A stretch of DNA of 64,000 bases from Streptomyces sp. NRRL S-350 (GCF_000719705.1 NZ_JOHO01000007.1:1-64000), one strand, 5' to 3'. Positions 1 to 8,370 are shown, numbered from the stretch's first letter. Numbers and translations: made by a program. The notes: a model not told the origin generated them from the sequence alone.

Positions 1-46
1 CCCCCTCCCCTTCCCCTCCCCCCTTGTCCGCGGAGGCTTCGACGCC

Positions 47-820
47 ATGACACAGTCCCCCCTCGGCCGCTTCTACGACGACTTCGCCGCGGACTACCAC
101 CTGGTCTACGCCGACTGGGACGCCTCGCTCGCCCGCCAGGGCGCCGCGCTCGACGCCCTGATCCGGACGCGCCTCGGCGACCGCCCCGCCGAGGTGCTGG
201 ACTGCGCCTGCGGCATCGGCACCCAGGCGATCGGCCTGGCTGCGCTCGGCCACCACGTCACCGGCACCGACCTCAGCCCGGCCTCCGTCGCCCGGGCCAC
301 CGCCGAGGCCGCCCAGCGCGGACTCCGGCTGCCCACGGCCGCCGCCGACATGCGCGGGCTGCCGTTCACCGACGGGCGGTTCGACGTCGTGGTCTGCGCC
401 GACAACGCCCTTCCCCACCTGCTCTCGGCCGGGGACGTCCGCGCCGCACTCGGCGAGATGCGCCGGGTCCTGCGTCCGGGCGGACTGCTGCTGGTGTCCA
501 CCCGCCCGTACGACGAACTGCGTCGCGCCCGGCCGACCTCCACCCCGCCGCAGACGACGGAGTACGGCGGCGCGCGATCGGTGGTCTTCCAACTCTGGCA
601 GTGGCACGAGGACGGCGAGCGGTACGACCTGGAGCTCTTCCGGCTCCTGCGGGACACCACCGGGCAGTGGCAGGTCGCGGTCCACCGTTCCACCTACTGG
701 TCGCTGACCCGCGACCAGTTGAGCGGCTTCGCCGTCGACGCGGGCCTCGCCGACCCCGGCTGGGCACAGCCAGCAGAGACGGGCTTCTTCCAGCCCCTCC
801 TGATCGCCCGGGCACCCTGA
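47..820 (+). CDS. Class I SAM-dependent methyltransferase
   Basis: The 257-aa product has the class I Rossmann methyltransferase layout. The SAM-binding motif I is LDCACGIGTQAIGLA near residues 50-65, followed by an acidic motif II (TGTDLSPASV), a motif III with VVCADNALPHLL, and a post-motif region MRRVLRPGGLLLVSTR. The substrate cannot be told from sequence. The start ATG is preceded by GGAGG at 32-36. It appears monocistronic, because the next 750 bp hold only degenerate sequence. It most resembles generic ubiE/COQ5-like small-molecule methyltransferases. The fold assignment is firm; the biological role is unknown. Confidence 0.9.
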   Translation: MTQSPLGRFYDDFAADYHLVYADWDASLARQGAALDALIRTRLGDRPAEVLDCACGIGTQAIGLAALGHHVTGTDLSPASVARATAEAAQRGLRLPTAAADMRGLPFTDGRFDVVVCADNALPHLLSAGDVRAALGEMRRVLRPGGLLLVSTRPYDELRRARPTSTPPQTTEYGGARSVVFQLWQWHEDGERYDLELFRLLRDTTGQWQVAVHRSTYWSLTRDQLSGFAVDAGLADPGWAQPAETGFFQPLLIARAP

Positions 821-1577
821 GCGCTCGGCGGAGACCCGACCGTCCAGGCGCTGCCCTGCACGTGCTCCACACCCAGCCCACCTGTGCGCGTACTCGTCGA
901 ACTGCTGCGCAGTCGGGCGCGGATGGACGGCCCTGTCAGCTTGACCGAGCCCTGTTGCTTGGCCGGGGCCGGTTGCTTGACCGGGCCCTGTTGCTTGACC
1001 GGGCCCGGTCACTGCGACGTACAGGGGGCCCGGCAAGGCAGCTACGGGTGCCAGTTCGAGACCCAGTGCAGCCACGAGGCGAACTCGCCGAGCACCGACC
1101 TCCGTGCTGTCCCGGGATTCGTCGCGGCCCAGGTGATCGGCGGCCGTCCACAACGGAGGTCGAGCCTAACTCGGCCGTGGCCGGCCTGAGGGGCGGCAAT
1201 CCGGGGCGGCCCCACGTAGGTGGAGGCGCTGTCCTCACAGATGGCGGGCGGGGGAGCCATGGGCGCCCGGCGGCACCTGGTACCTCGTCGACGTGTACGA
1301 CATCGAGGCCTTCCCGTGACGCTGCCCAGGGGCCGCAAGCGCCCTGCTTCTCCGCCGCCCTCACGTCTGCGCCTTCCCGCCCAAGCTGGTACGCAGCACC
1401 CGCCTGGTCGGCCTCGTGAGGACGCCGGCCCCCGGACTCGTCGCCGCCCCCTTCGGCGCAGATCGCAGGCCGCCCTCATCGACCTCGTGGACCACGTCGC
1501 CCCCGGACGGCGGCCGGCCAGCCATCACCGGAAACTCGGCCGCCGCAGTAGTCGATCGGTGAAAGACATCGGCCACC
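821..1577. other. Gene-poor degenerate stretch
   Basis: No convincing intact gene is seen. All open frames here are Arg/Pro/Gly-rich antisense or out-of-frame reads. One coding-like scrap on the plus strand, about 1263-1319, reads APGGTWYLVDVYDIEAFP and then stops, like the C-terminus of a lost gene. A second scrap on the minus strand ends near 1042 with FASWLHWVSNWHP. Together with the ComB relic just downstream, this looks like decaying coding DNA. Confidence 0.5.
955..1008. repeat. 18-bp direct repeat, three tandem copies
   Basis: Three contiguous 18-bp units begin at 955, 973 and 991, each starting TTGCTTG and continuing with a CCGGG core. They differ at only a few positions. They lie in the non-coding stretch after the methyltransferase. 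Their function is unknown; slippage-derived duplication is the simplest explanation. Confidence 0.8.
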
Positions 1578-2200
1578 ATGAGGGGTCGGTTCGTGCGACA
1601 AGAGCACGGCGTCCGATTCGATTGGGGCCCCGCCGGTGCCCAGCAGCTGGCGCAGAGCGCTGCCTACCTGGCTGGTGGTGGTCGACGTGCTGTCCTTCAC
1701 GACCTCGGTGATTGTCGCTGTCGAGGCGGCGTCCTCCTTCGCCCGGCGAAGGACAGGCTGCGGTGCCGGCCGTAGGACGGCGGACCGCCATCGGCCGCAG
1801 GACGGCGGACCGCCATCTCTACCGCGCCGTGGTCCCGGTCGCCGGCGGTACTGCGCAAGCCCCCTACACGCCCCGCCTCGTCCCGCCCTCACCCAACGGA
1901 TCCGCCATCGCTGCGGCGGCGGGCGACTCGACGGTAGTGGAGGGATGTCAGCGAAAAGCCGCTGCTGTCGGACGATGGCTGGCCCGGCACGCCTGCGGGA
2001 CCGCAAAGCATCCCGTAGTGGTGATCGCCGCTGGTGAGCGGTGGCCAGACGGAGTCTGCGACCTGCCTCGGCGGACCTGCTGGACACCGGGGCGATCATC
2101 ACCGAACTGGACCACCCGCAAGGGGCCGGCCCGGCGGTACCGAGCAGCGTTCGTAGGCGACGTCAACGACGCGGGAGCGCCTCGGCGGTGGCCTGGCCGC
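1578..2200 (+). pseudogene. Decayed 2-phosphosulfolactate phosphatase (ComB family)
   Basis: Successive ComB-like segments appear in collinear order but in different plus-strand frames. From 1578, frame 3 reads HGVRFDWGPAGAQQLA. Next, in frame 1, comes LVVVDVLSFTTSVIVAVEA. Frame 2 then gives PSPNGSAIAAAAGDSTVVEG and VVVIAAGERWPDG. Frame 1 resumes with LLDTGAIITELDHP, and frame 2 ends with AFVGDVNDA. The family is about 240 aa and contains the VDVLSFTT and SPNGS..A motifs. At least four frame changes, one associated with a 25-bp duplication, rule out a functional product. ComB hydrolyses 2-phosphosulfolactate in coenzyme M synthesis in archaea; its role in actinomycetes is unclear. Confidence 0.82.
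1768..1817. repeat. 25-bp tandem duplication inside the ComB relic
   Basis: Two adjacent 25-bp units (1768-1792 and 1793-1817) differ at one position (GGCCGT versus GGCCGC, then identical through GGACCGCCATC). Because 25 is not a multiple of three, the duplication shifts frame. It may be one of the lesions that inactivated the gene. Confidence 0.9.
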
Positions 2201-2450
2201 AGGGCAGCGGCCGAGTCGTCAACCACGATCAGGGTGTCTCGGGCGATCTTGGCGACCGCGCGGGCGGCGACCGGGTTGTCGACGGAGACGCGTCCATGGC
2301 CGGCGGTCAGCGGTTCGAGGGTGCAACAGCGGACCGGTAGGTCGGCGTCCATGGCGTGGGGGCGGAGGCCTCGGCGAGGTGGTTCCTGCCAGTGCCGGCT
2401 CCCTGCGGAGGATGGCCGGGTGAGGGTCGAGTTCTCGGCGCGCGGATCCA
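2201..2450. other. Unassigned stretch with a coding-like minus-strand scrap
   Basis: On the minus strand, about 2340-2214, there is a coherent-looking segment (LEPLTAGHGRVSVDNPVAAR, continuing to an IVVDD run). I do not recognise its family and see no clean start or stop for it. It overlaps the expected 3' end of the ComB relic, so it could be a second broken gene or simply antisense sequence. Confidence 0.35.
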
Positions 2451-3674
2451 CTACCGATCACCTCCCATGGCCGCCACCGCCTCCGCGACCCGTGCCACGC
2501 CGTCCTCCTCCGCCATCGCGCGAGCGGCCGCCTCCGCGTGCTCCCGCAGGGACCGGTCCTCAACCGCCCGACGGATGGCCTCCGCCAGGCGGGCGGCAGT
2601 CAGGTCCGCGAACCCGACCGGTGTGGTCGCCGCGCCGGTGCGGGCGAGCCGGTTGGCCCAGAACGGCTGGTCCGCCATCACCGGGACCGGCACGCTCGGG
2701 ACGCCTGAACGCAGCGTGGCGGCCGCCGTTCCGGCGCCGGCGTGGTGCACGACGGCCGCCATGCGTGGGAAGAGGTGGCCGTGCGGCGCCTCGCCGATGC
2801 TCAGGACGTCGTCCCCCTCTCCGACGAGCCCGGCCCAGCCCGCCTGCAGTACGCCCCGGACACCCGCTCGCCGTAGGGCATCGGCCGCCAGGGCGCCCAG
2901 CCGCTCGCCCTGTCCCGTCGCCATGCTGCCGAAGCCGATGAACACCGGCGGTGGCCCGGCCTGGAGGAAGTCCTCGACCTCGGCCGGGAGGCGGTAGTCC
3001 ACCGCTACGTGCGGCCACCAGTTGCCGACCACCGACGCCCCTGCGCGCCAGTCGGACGGGCGCGGCACCAACGTGGGGCTGAAGCCGTGCAGCACCGGCC
3101 AGTCCGCCCGTTCCACGGACCGTCGGCGTGCGCCCTGGGACTGCGCCGGGAGGCCCAGCCGCGCCCGCAGACGACGTGCGGACTCGGCGTGCAGACGGTC
3201 GACGATCCGTTGGCCGAGCGCCCCGGCGGCCCGGTTGCCCCACCTCCCCAACGATCGGCCGCCACCGACGACCGGCGGGAAGTCACCCGTCGGAAGCGTG
3301 GGTTGGAGGTAGACACCAAGGCTTCGTATGTTCATCGCCTCGGCGAGGTGCCACCCCAGCGGCGCCGTGGTGGTACTGAGCAGCAGCAGATCCGCGCCGG
3401 GCGCCGCCGCGTCGGCGAGCGCGTCGCCCAGCTGCTCGATGAACGCCGTGGCTCGTGCGAGGAGTTCGGAACGGCCGCCCGCCGCACTGGTGGGTATCCC
3501 GCGCGGGTCCACGGGGAGTGGGCGGAAGTCGAGGCCGCTGTCGGTCACCAGGGGGCGGAAGGTCTCCGGCGCGGCGAGCGCGACGTCGTGCCCCTCCACG
3601 CGGAGGTGAGCGCCGAGGCCGGTGTAGGGGGCGACGTCGCCGTGGGATCCGGCGGCCATGACGAGGATCCTCAT
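2451..3674 (-). CDS. MGT-type UDP-glycosyltransferase
   Basis: The 407-aa GT-B fold enzyme begins MRILVMAAGSHGDVAPY, the typical N-terminus of macrolide and polyketide glycosyltransferases. The C-terminal nucleotide-sugar motif is present as VVHHAGAGTAAATLRSGVPS followed by PVMADQPFWANRL. This family transfers a sugar from an NDP donor onto a small hydrophobic acceptor, either in biosynthesis or in drug inactivation. The start is the ATG at 3674 inside the stop of the upstream MerR gene (ATGA overlap), so the two are translationally coupled. That pairing suggests drug-inducible detoxification, which is inference. Length is normal for the family. Confidence 0.88.
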   Translation of the reverse strand: MRILVMAAGSHGDVAPYTGLGAHLRVEGHDVALAAPETFRPLVTDSGLDFRPLPVDPRGIPTSAAGGRSELLARATAFIEQLGDALADAAAPGADLLLLSTTTAPLGWHLAEAMNIRSLGVYLQPTLPTGDFPPVVGGGRSLGRWGNRAAGALGQRIVDRLHAESARRLRARLGLPAQSQGARRRSVERADWPVLHGFSPTLVPRPSDWRAGASVVGNWWPHVAVDYRLPAEVEDFLQAGPPPVFIGFGSMATGQGERLGALAADALRRAGVRGVLQAGWAGLVGEGDDVLSIGEAPHGHLFPRMAAVVHHAGAGTAAATLRSGVPSVPVPVMADQPFWANRLARTGAATTPVGFADLTAARLAEAIRRAVEDRSLREHAEAAARAMAEEDGVARVAEAVAAMGGDR

Positions 3675-4477
3675 CGGGCCTCCCCCCGGGCCGCACGGGG
3701 GCCGTTCGCAGCCTGCTGTTCGGCGTTGCGGCCGATGGCCGTACGGAGGTAGGCCGCCAGGCCCGGGCGTTGTTCCGCGGCCGGCACGACGAGTGCAAAG
3801 GCGCGGGCGTCCGCCTCGTAGTCGTCGGCGATCCGGCAGTGCATCTCGGGCGGGCAGGGTGTGAACCACCGGGCGATGTGCTGCCGGTGTTCCTCGGCGA
3901 GGTCCAGCACCACCCCGTGGTCCGCCGGGATGTTTTCGTCGAAGGCGGCCAGCAACCGGCCGCGCCACTCGGCGGCCTCGGCCATCAGCTGCCGCCAGTC
4001 CTCCTTCGAGTGGGCGGCGGCGCGGGCCAGTGCTTCCTGATGGCTCTCCCGTTCCCCCCACTTCAGGTGGGCGTCGGCGGCATAACTGAGGTCGAAGACG
4101 ACGTCACCGAAGACCTCGAACCGCTCCGCAGGGCTGAGCTCGACGCCCGTGCGCTGGACCTCGATGGCCCGCTCGGCGACGTCGACCAGCTTCTGCAGCC
4201 GGGCGATCTGCTCGGTGAGGGCCTGCCGCCGGGCCAGCAGGTGGTCGAGCGCGTCGGCCTGCGGGGCCGCGAGGATGTCGGCGATCTCCTCGAGCGGGAA
4301 GCCGAGTTCCCGGTAGAAGAGGATCTGCTGGAGTCTGGCGAGGTCCGCGCCGTTGTAGAGCCGATACCCGGCCGGACTGCGTTCGCTGGGCGACAGCAGC
4401 CCGGACCGGTCGTAGTGGTGCAGGGTCCGGATCGTGACCCCGGCGAATCCGGAGACCTGTCCCACCGACCAGTTCAT
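3671..4477 (-). CDS. MerR-family regulator with TipAS drug-binding domain
   Basis: The 268-aa protein has an N-terminal MerR winged helix (VGQVSGFAGVTIRTLHHYD), a dimerisation helix near residues 75-115 (HLLARRQALTEQIARLQKLV), and a C-terminal TipAS-like domain with W-rich segments and a DYEADARAFA helix. In TipAL the TipAS domain binds thiopeptides and other drugs and activates transcription. The ATG at 4477 has GGGAGG just upstream; a longer reading would add a repetitive Arg-rich leader. It overlaps the glycosyltransferase by 4 bp. A MerR-type operator lies about 85 bp upstream, consistent with autoregulation. Confidence 0.88.
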   Translation of the reverse strand: MNWSVGQVSGFAGVTIRTLHHYDRSGLLSPSERSPAGYRLYNGADLARLQQILFYRELGFPLEEIADILAAPQADALDHLLARRQALTEQIARLQKLVDVAERAIEVQRTGVELSPAERFEVFGDVVFDLSYAADAHLKWGERESHQEALARAAAHSKEDWRQLMAEAAEWRGRLLAAFDENIPADHGVVLDLAEEHRQHIARWFTPCPPEMHCRIADDYEADARAFALVVPAAEQRPGLAAYLRTAIGRNAEQQAANGPRAARGEAR

Positions 4478-4553
4478 GAGTACCTCCCGTGCATCCGTGC
4501 GTCGGTACGTCCGGGCATCCGTGCGTCCGGGTACCCGTGCGTTCGCTGCACCC

Positions 4554-4584
4554 ACCGTGCGGCCTGACGTGGGGTAAGGGTCAA
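4554..4584 (-). promoter_or_regulatory. Candidate MerR-type promoter/operator
   Basis: On the minus strand a -35-like TTGACC (4584-4579) is followed by a 19-bp spacer and a weak -10-like CACGGT (4559-4554). The spacer overlaps an imperfect dyad, CCTGAC-N5-GTAAGG on the plus strand (4563-4579). A 19-bp spacer with a dyad inside it is the signature of MerR-activated promoters. It precedes the MerR/glycosyltransferase pair. The -10 match is poor, so confidence is moderate. Confidence 0.45.
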
Positions 4585-4629
4585 CACGCGCAGCTCGCCG
4601 GACCGTGCGGGCACCCGGAACCGGGCCCG

Positions 4630-5736
4630 TCAGGTTTCGCGCTGCGGGTGGTAGGCCGTCTCGGGTATGCCGAAGGTCCAGGCGACCCCGGCCCGAGCCG
4701 TGCGGGTGCTCGGAGGGACACGCAGCCAGTAGGTGCGGTAGGTACCGTCCGGCTCCGGGGTGGAATTGACCACCTCGACCATCACCACCGGCTCGTCGTC
4801 GGGAAGGACGATCCGCCAGAGCACACCGGTCTCGTCGCGGTGGATGGGCTCGGCGCCGGAGTCCGCCAGGTAGCGCTCGTAGCCGTAGTGCTCCAGCAGG
4901 ACGCGGCGAAGTTCGGCGTTCTCCTCGGTGCGGATCCGCTCGACCGTCACCTCCGCCAGCCCGGCGAGGAACTCCGCCGGGACGGGCATGCCGCGCCAGG
5001 CGTGCAGGGCGAACCCGTCGGAGTACTCAAGTGCGGGGCCGTCCGCACGGTCGAGCCGCCCGGCCTCGTCGCGGTGCAGCGAGGTCGGCCGCTCGCTGAT
5101 CAGGGCCACCTCGCGGTACGGCCACCACCAGCCGGCTTCGCCGGCCAGCGCGGCGAGCGGCGCGACGGCGTCGGCACCCGCCCCGGCCGCCTCGAAGGCG
5201 GCGAACCACGGCGCGTCGTGTTGGCCGCGCACGGCGTCCAGCAGCGCGAGCCGGACGGTGGTGCGGCGGGCCCGGGCCTCGGCGGCCACAGCGAGGTCGG
5301 CCTCTCGGTCGGCCTCGGGGGCGAGCCGGTCGAGCACGGCGTTGCGCACCCGGTCGGCGAGCGGGGTGGTGACCGGGCCGAGTTCGCCGCCGGTCAGTGC
5401 CCAGTGCGCCGCCCACCCGGACGCTCCGACCTGCTCGACGGCCCGCCGCCGGGCCTCCTCCCACGGCCGGGTGCGCACCGCCTCGCGCACGCTCTCGGCA
5501 CCGGCGGCCCGCAGCTCCATCGCTGCCTCGGCCGCGGCGAGCGGGGAGCCGAACCACCGGACCTCCCCGGGCTCGGGCAACCCGGCCATTCGGTAAGCGG
5601 CTCGGACGGCCCGCTCGGCCGCCACCCGGTCACCCGGACCGACGGCCGCCGCGGCCGCCCGCCAGCGGGCCGTCGCCTCGGAAGGGCCGACCAGCGTCCG
5701 TCCGTCCGCAGGGTTGTCGTGAGCCACCGTTTCCAT
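4630..5736 (-). CDS. DUF6745 domain-containing protein
   Basis: The 368-aa product carries features I associate with DUF6745: a central GWWWPYREVALISERP region, GPALEYSDGFALHAWRGMPV, a LLEHYGYERYL segment near residue 275, and the C-terminal block VEVVNSTPEPDGTYRTYWLR with AWTFG near the end. No function is known for the family, although members often sit beside LRR genes, as here. The chosen start (METVAHDN, 5736) avoids an Arg/Gly-rich out-of-character extension. It lies 131 bp downstream of the 108-aa gene on the same strand and is divergent from the STM4015 operon. Confidence 0.75.
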   Translation of the reverse strand: METVAHDNPADGRTLVGPSEATARWRAAAAAVGPGDRVAAERAVRAAYRMAGLPEPGEVRWFGSPLAAAEAAMELRAAGAESVREAVRTRPWEEARRRAVEQVGASGWAAHWALTGGELGPVTTPLADRVRNAVLDRLAPEADREADLAVAAEARARRTTVRLALLDAVRGQHDAPWFAAFEAAGAGADAVAPLAALAGEAGWWWPYREVALISERPTSLHRDEAGRLDRADGPALEYSDGFALHAWRGMPVPAEFLAGLAEVTVERIRTEENAELRRVLLEHYGYERYLADSGAEPIHRDETGVLWRIVLPDDEPVVMVEVVNSTPEPDGTYRTYWLRVPPSTRTARAGVAWTFGIPETAYHPQRET

Positions 5737-5867
5737 CGTCTGCTCCGTTCCCGGCTGGGCTCCCCACCCGGCCGTCCGTTCCCGTTCCCATTCCACCCGT
5801 GCCTTGCCACCGGCCGCCGACCCGGGCCACCATCGCCCTCCGCCCCACGCGGCGGGCGAACCGCGAG

Positions 5868-6194
5868 TCAGTCCGCGACCATCCGCACCGCACCCGGGAC
5901 GTACTCTCGCTGACGGACCACCCGGTACCAGGCCTTGGGCAGCGGTATCGCCGCGTGCTCCTCGTGGACCACCCGGCCGCCCTCGGGCAGGTGCAGCCAA
6001 CCGGCGCCGAACGGCCCGCTCTCCCGGCGCAATTCGCCGGGGCCGACCACGGCATGCGCATGGCCGGTGACCTCGCCGAGCGCCAGCACCATCCGGCCCC
6101 GCGCGTCCCGGGGCTGCACGGCCAGCTCTGCCACCCGCGGCGGCACCGCGCTCTCCTCGACCGGCACGATCAGCACATCCCCCTGGCGGTACAT
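5868..6194 (-). CDS. Small conserved hypothetical next to DUF6745
   Basis: The 108-aa protein starts MYRQGDVLIVPVEES and has a compact beta-rich pattern with GEVTGHAHAVV, a Gly/Pro turn, VVHEEHAAIPLPKAWYRVVR and the end VPGAVRMVAD. It has no signal peptide or membrane segment. The two His-rich strands could bind a metal, which is speculation. GAGGGAG precedes the ATG at 6194. It is the first gene of the minus-strand unit with DUF6745 and faces the STM4015 operon across a 200-bp region with an inverted repeat. I do not recognise a named family. Confidence 0.7.
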   Translation of the reverse strand: MYRQGDVLIVPVEESAVPPRVAELAVQPRDARGRMVLALGEVTGHAHAVVGPGELRRESGPFGAGWLHLPEGGRVVHEEHAAIPLPKAWYRVVRQREYVPGAVRMVAD

Positions 6195-6303
6195 CAGCTC
6201 TCCCTCGTCGTAGAGCCGGATCCGGCGGGCGCCGGAATCCCTGGCTCCGCCGCGCCTTCCGCGGTCACTCTCCGGAGCCACGACCCGAACATAGAGCAAG
6301 GGT

Positions 6304-6346
6304 CTGACAACGCGTCCTGGCGAGGACCCGGCCACCGGATTGTCAG
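6304..6346. promoter_or_regulatory. Inverted repeat between divergent operons
   Basis: GGTCTGACAA ending at 6310 and TTGTCAGTCC starting at 6340 are inverted copies of each other (9 of 10 positions), separated by 29 bp. Inside lies a smaller dyad GTCC..GGAC (6314-6327). The element sits in the only regulatory region shared by the DUF6745 unit and the STM401x operon, so it may be a common operator. Confidence 0.4.
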
Positions 6347-6394
6347 TCCCGGCTGGTAGACAGTCGTTCGGCCCAGATCACAGAGGAGCAGCGC

Positions 6395-7372
6395 ATGACA
6401 GTCAACGAGCACATCGAGCGGTTCCACGGCCTTCCCGTCTTCGACTTCGTCCAGGCCCTGGAGGAGGCCGAGGGGGAGGGCGGATCCGGCGCCGCGCAGC
6501 TGCCGGACGCGGCCTCCGCGGCCTGGAGGATCGGTGTCGAATACGAGTCCGAGGCGACGTTCCAGGAACGCTGGCAGCAGTTCCTCGACACCGTCGACAC
6601 CGAGCGGGTCTCCGCCCTCGTGATCGGTCAGTGGTCGCCGGAGGAGCCGGACAGCTTCCAGGAGCCGATGGAAGCGATCGTCGCCGCCGGCGGCCGGCTG
6701 CCCGCCCTGCGTGCCCTCTTCGTCGGCGACATCACCTTCGAGCAGTGCGAGATCTCCTGGATCCAGCAGTGCGACATCACGCCGCTGCTGACGGCCTTCC
6801 CGCGGTTGGCCGAGCTGGTGGTGCGCGGATCCTCCGAGGACTGGGAGGGCAAGGGCGGTCTGGCGCTGAAGCCGCTGCGGCACGAGTCCCTCACGGCGCT
6901 GCGGTTCGAAGCCGGCGGCCTGCCGGGCTCAGTCGTGCGTTCGGTCGCGGCCTGTGACTTCCCCGCCCTGGAGCGGCTGGAGCTCTGGCTCGGCGTGGGC
7001 AACTACGGCGGCGACGCCACGATGGACGACCTCGCGCCCTTCCTGGACGGTACCCGCTTCCCCGCGCTGCGCCACCTCGGCCTGCAGAACAGCGAGTTCG
7101 AGGACGACATCGCGGCCGCCGTGGCACACGCGCCCGTGGTGGCCCGGCTGGAGTCGCTCAGCCTCTCCATGGGCGTGCTGACCGACCAGGGCGCCACCGC
7201 GCTGTTGGAGGGCCAGCCGCTCACCCACCTGCGCGCTCTCGACCTGCACCACCACTTCCTCACGGACGAGTTGCAGCAGCGCCTGCGCCAAGCCCTGCCC
7301 GACGTCGAGGTCGACCTCTCCGAGCCCGGCAAGCCGGACGACCAGTGGCGCTACGTCGCCGTGGCCGAGTAG
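6395..7372 (+). CDS. STM4015 family leucine-rich-repeat protein, copy 1
   Basis: The 325-aa protein has an N-terminal FHGLPVFDF motif and an EISWIQQCDITPLLTAFPRL segment, then a run of irregular LRR units (ALERLELWL, ALRHLGLQNSEF, RLESLSLSMG, LRALDLHHH). It ends in a charged linker and the tail WRYVAVAE. LRR arcs normally bind proteins. The family is named after Salmonella STM4015 and has no assigned function. AGAGGAGC lies just before the ATG. It is the first gene of a six-gene operon and is followed after 50 bp by a paralogue. A scaffold or substrate role for the downstream enzymes is inference. Confidence 0.85.
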   Translation: MTVNEHIERFHGLPVFDFVQALEEAEGEGGSGAAQLPDAASAAWRIGVEYESEATFQERWQQFLDTVDTERVSALVIGQWSPEEPDSFQEPMEAIVAAGGRLPALRALFVGDITFEQCEISWIQQCDITPLLTAFPRLAELVVRGSSEDWEGKGGLALKPLRHESLTALRFEAGGLPGSVVRSVAACDFPALERLELWLGVGNYGGDATMDDLAPFLDGTRFPALRHLGLQNSEFEDDIAAAVAHAPVVARLESLSLSMGVLTDQGATALLEGQPLTHLRALDLHHHFLTDELQQRLRQALPDVEVDLSEPGKPDDQWRYVAVAE

Positions 7373-7422
7373 CCGTCAGCACCACGTCAGCCGCCCCACC
7401 CACCGAGCCACCAGGATCCGAC

Positions 7423-8355
7423 ATGGCCGTCTCCCACCACCTCGAACGCTTCCACGAGCTGCCGGTCCACGAGTTCACGCCCGACGACGCCCAGCCGCAG
7501 CCCGCCGCCGATGCCGTCGCCTGGCGCCTGTCCCTGGAGTACGGCTCCAAGCAGGACTTCGGGCAGCTCTGGCAGTCCTTCCTCCGGAAGGTCGACCCGA
7601 CCGGCGTCCGTGCCGTGGTGATCGGCGCATGGTGGCAGAAGGACTACGCGTCCGTGCGCAGCGTGGTCGAGGCCGTCACGGCCGAGGCGGAGCGCCTGCC
7701 CGCCCTGGAGGCGCTGTTCCTGGGGGAGGTGACCTTCGACGAGTGCGAGATCTCCTGGCTGGAGATGGGGGACGTCACCCCGCTGCTGACCGCCTTCCCC
7801 GGCCTGAGGTCGTTGACCGTACGCGGCGGCATGGACCTCGCACTGGAGCCGGTGCGACACGACCGCCTGACGAGCCTTCGCTTCGAGTCCGGTGGCCTGC
7901 CGGCCACCGTGGTGCGGGCCGTCGCCGGCTCCGAACTGCCCGCGCTGGAACGCCTGACGCTCTGGCTCGGCGTGGACGAGTACGGCGGCGACGCATCGAT
8001 CGACGATCTCGCGCCCTTCCTCGACGGCACGCGCCTGCCGAAGCTCCGCCACCTCGGGCTGGCCGACAGCGAGCTGCAGGACGAGATCGCCGGCGCCCTC
8101 GCGCACGCGCCCGTCGTGGCCCGGCTGGAGTCGCTCGACCTCTCCATGGGCGTGCTCTCCGACGAAGGCGCGGCCGCCCTGCTGGAGGGCCAGCCGCTCA
8201 ACCACCTGCGCGCGCTCGACCTGCACCACCACTACCTCACCGACGAGATGCAGCAGCGCCTGCGCCAAGCCCTGCCCGACGTCGAGATCGACCTCAGCGA
8301 GGCCGAGGACGACCTGGACGACGAGGGCGACCGCTACGTATCGGTCGCCGAGTAG
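7423..8355 (+). CDS. STM4015 family leucine-rich-repeat protein, copy 2
   Basis: The 310-aa protein is a tandem paralogue of the preceding gene, collinear throughout (LERFHELPVHEF, EISWLEMGDVTPLLTAFPGL, RLESLDLSMGVLSDEGA, LRALDLHHHYLTDEMQQ). The linker before the C-terminus differs, but the end is again RYVSVAE. The start is placed at MAVSHHLERF, matching the start of copy 1, rather than the earlier in-frame ATG overlapping copy 1. The STM4014 gene follows after 15 bp. The duplication with a preserved terminal hexapeptide suggests two related partners for the same enzymes. Confidence 0.85.
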   Translation: MAVSHHLERFHELPVHEFTPDDAQPQPAADAVAWRLSLEYGSKQDFGQLWQSFLRKVDPTGVRAVVIGAWWQKDYASVRSVVEAVTAEAERLPALEALFLGEVTFDECEISWLEMGDVTPLLTAFPGLRSLTVRGGMDLALEPVRHDRLTSLRFESGGLPATVVRAVAGSELPALERLTLWLGVDEYGGDASIDDLAPFLDGTRLPKLRHLGLADSELQDEIAGALAHAPVVARLESLDLSMGVLSDEGAAALLEGQPLNHLRALDLHHHYLTDEMQQRLRQALPDVEIDLSEAEDDLDDEGDRYVSVAE

Positions 8356-8370
8356 GCGGGTGACTCGACG

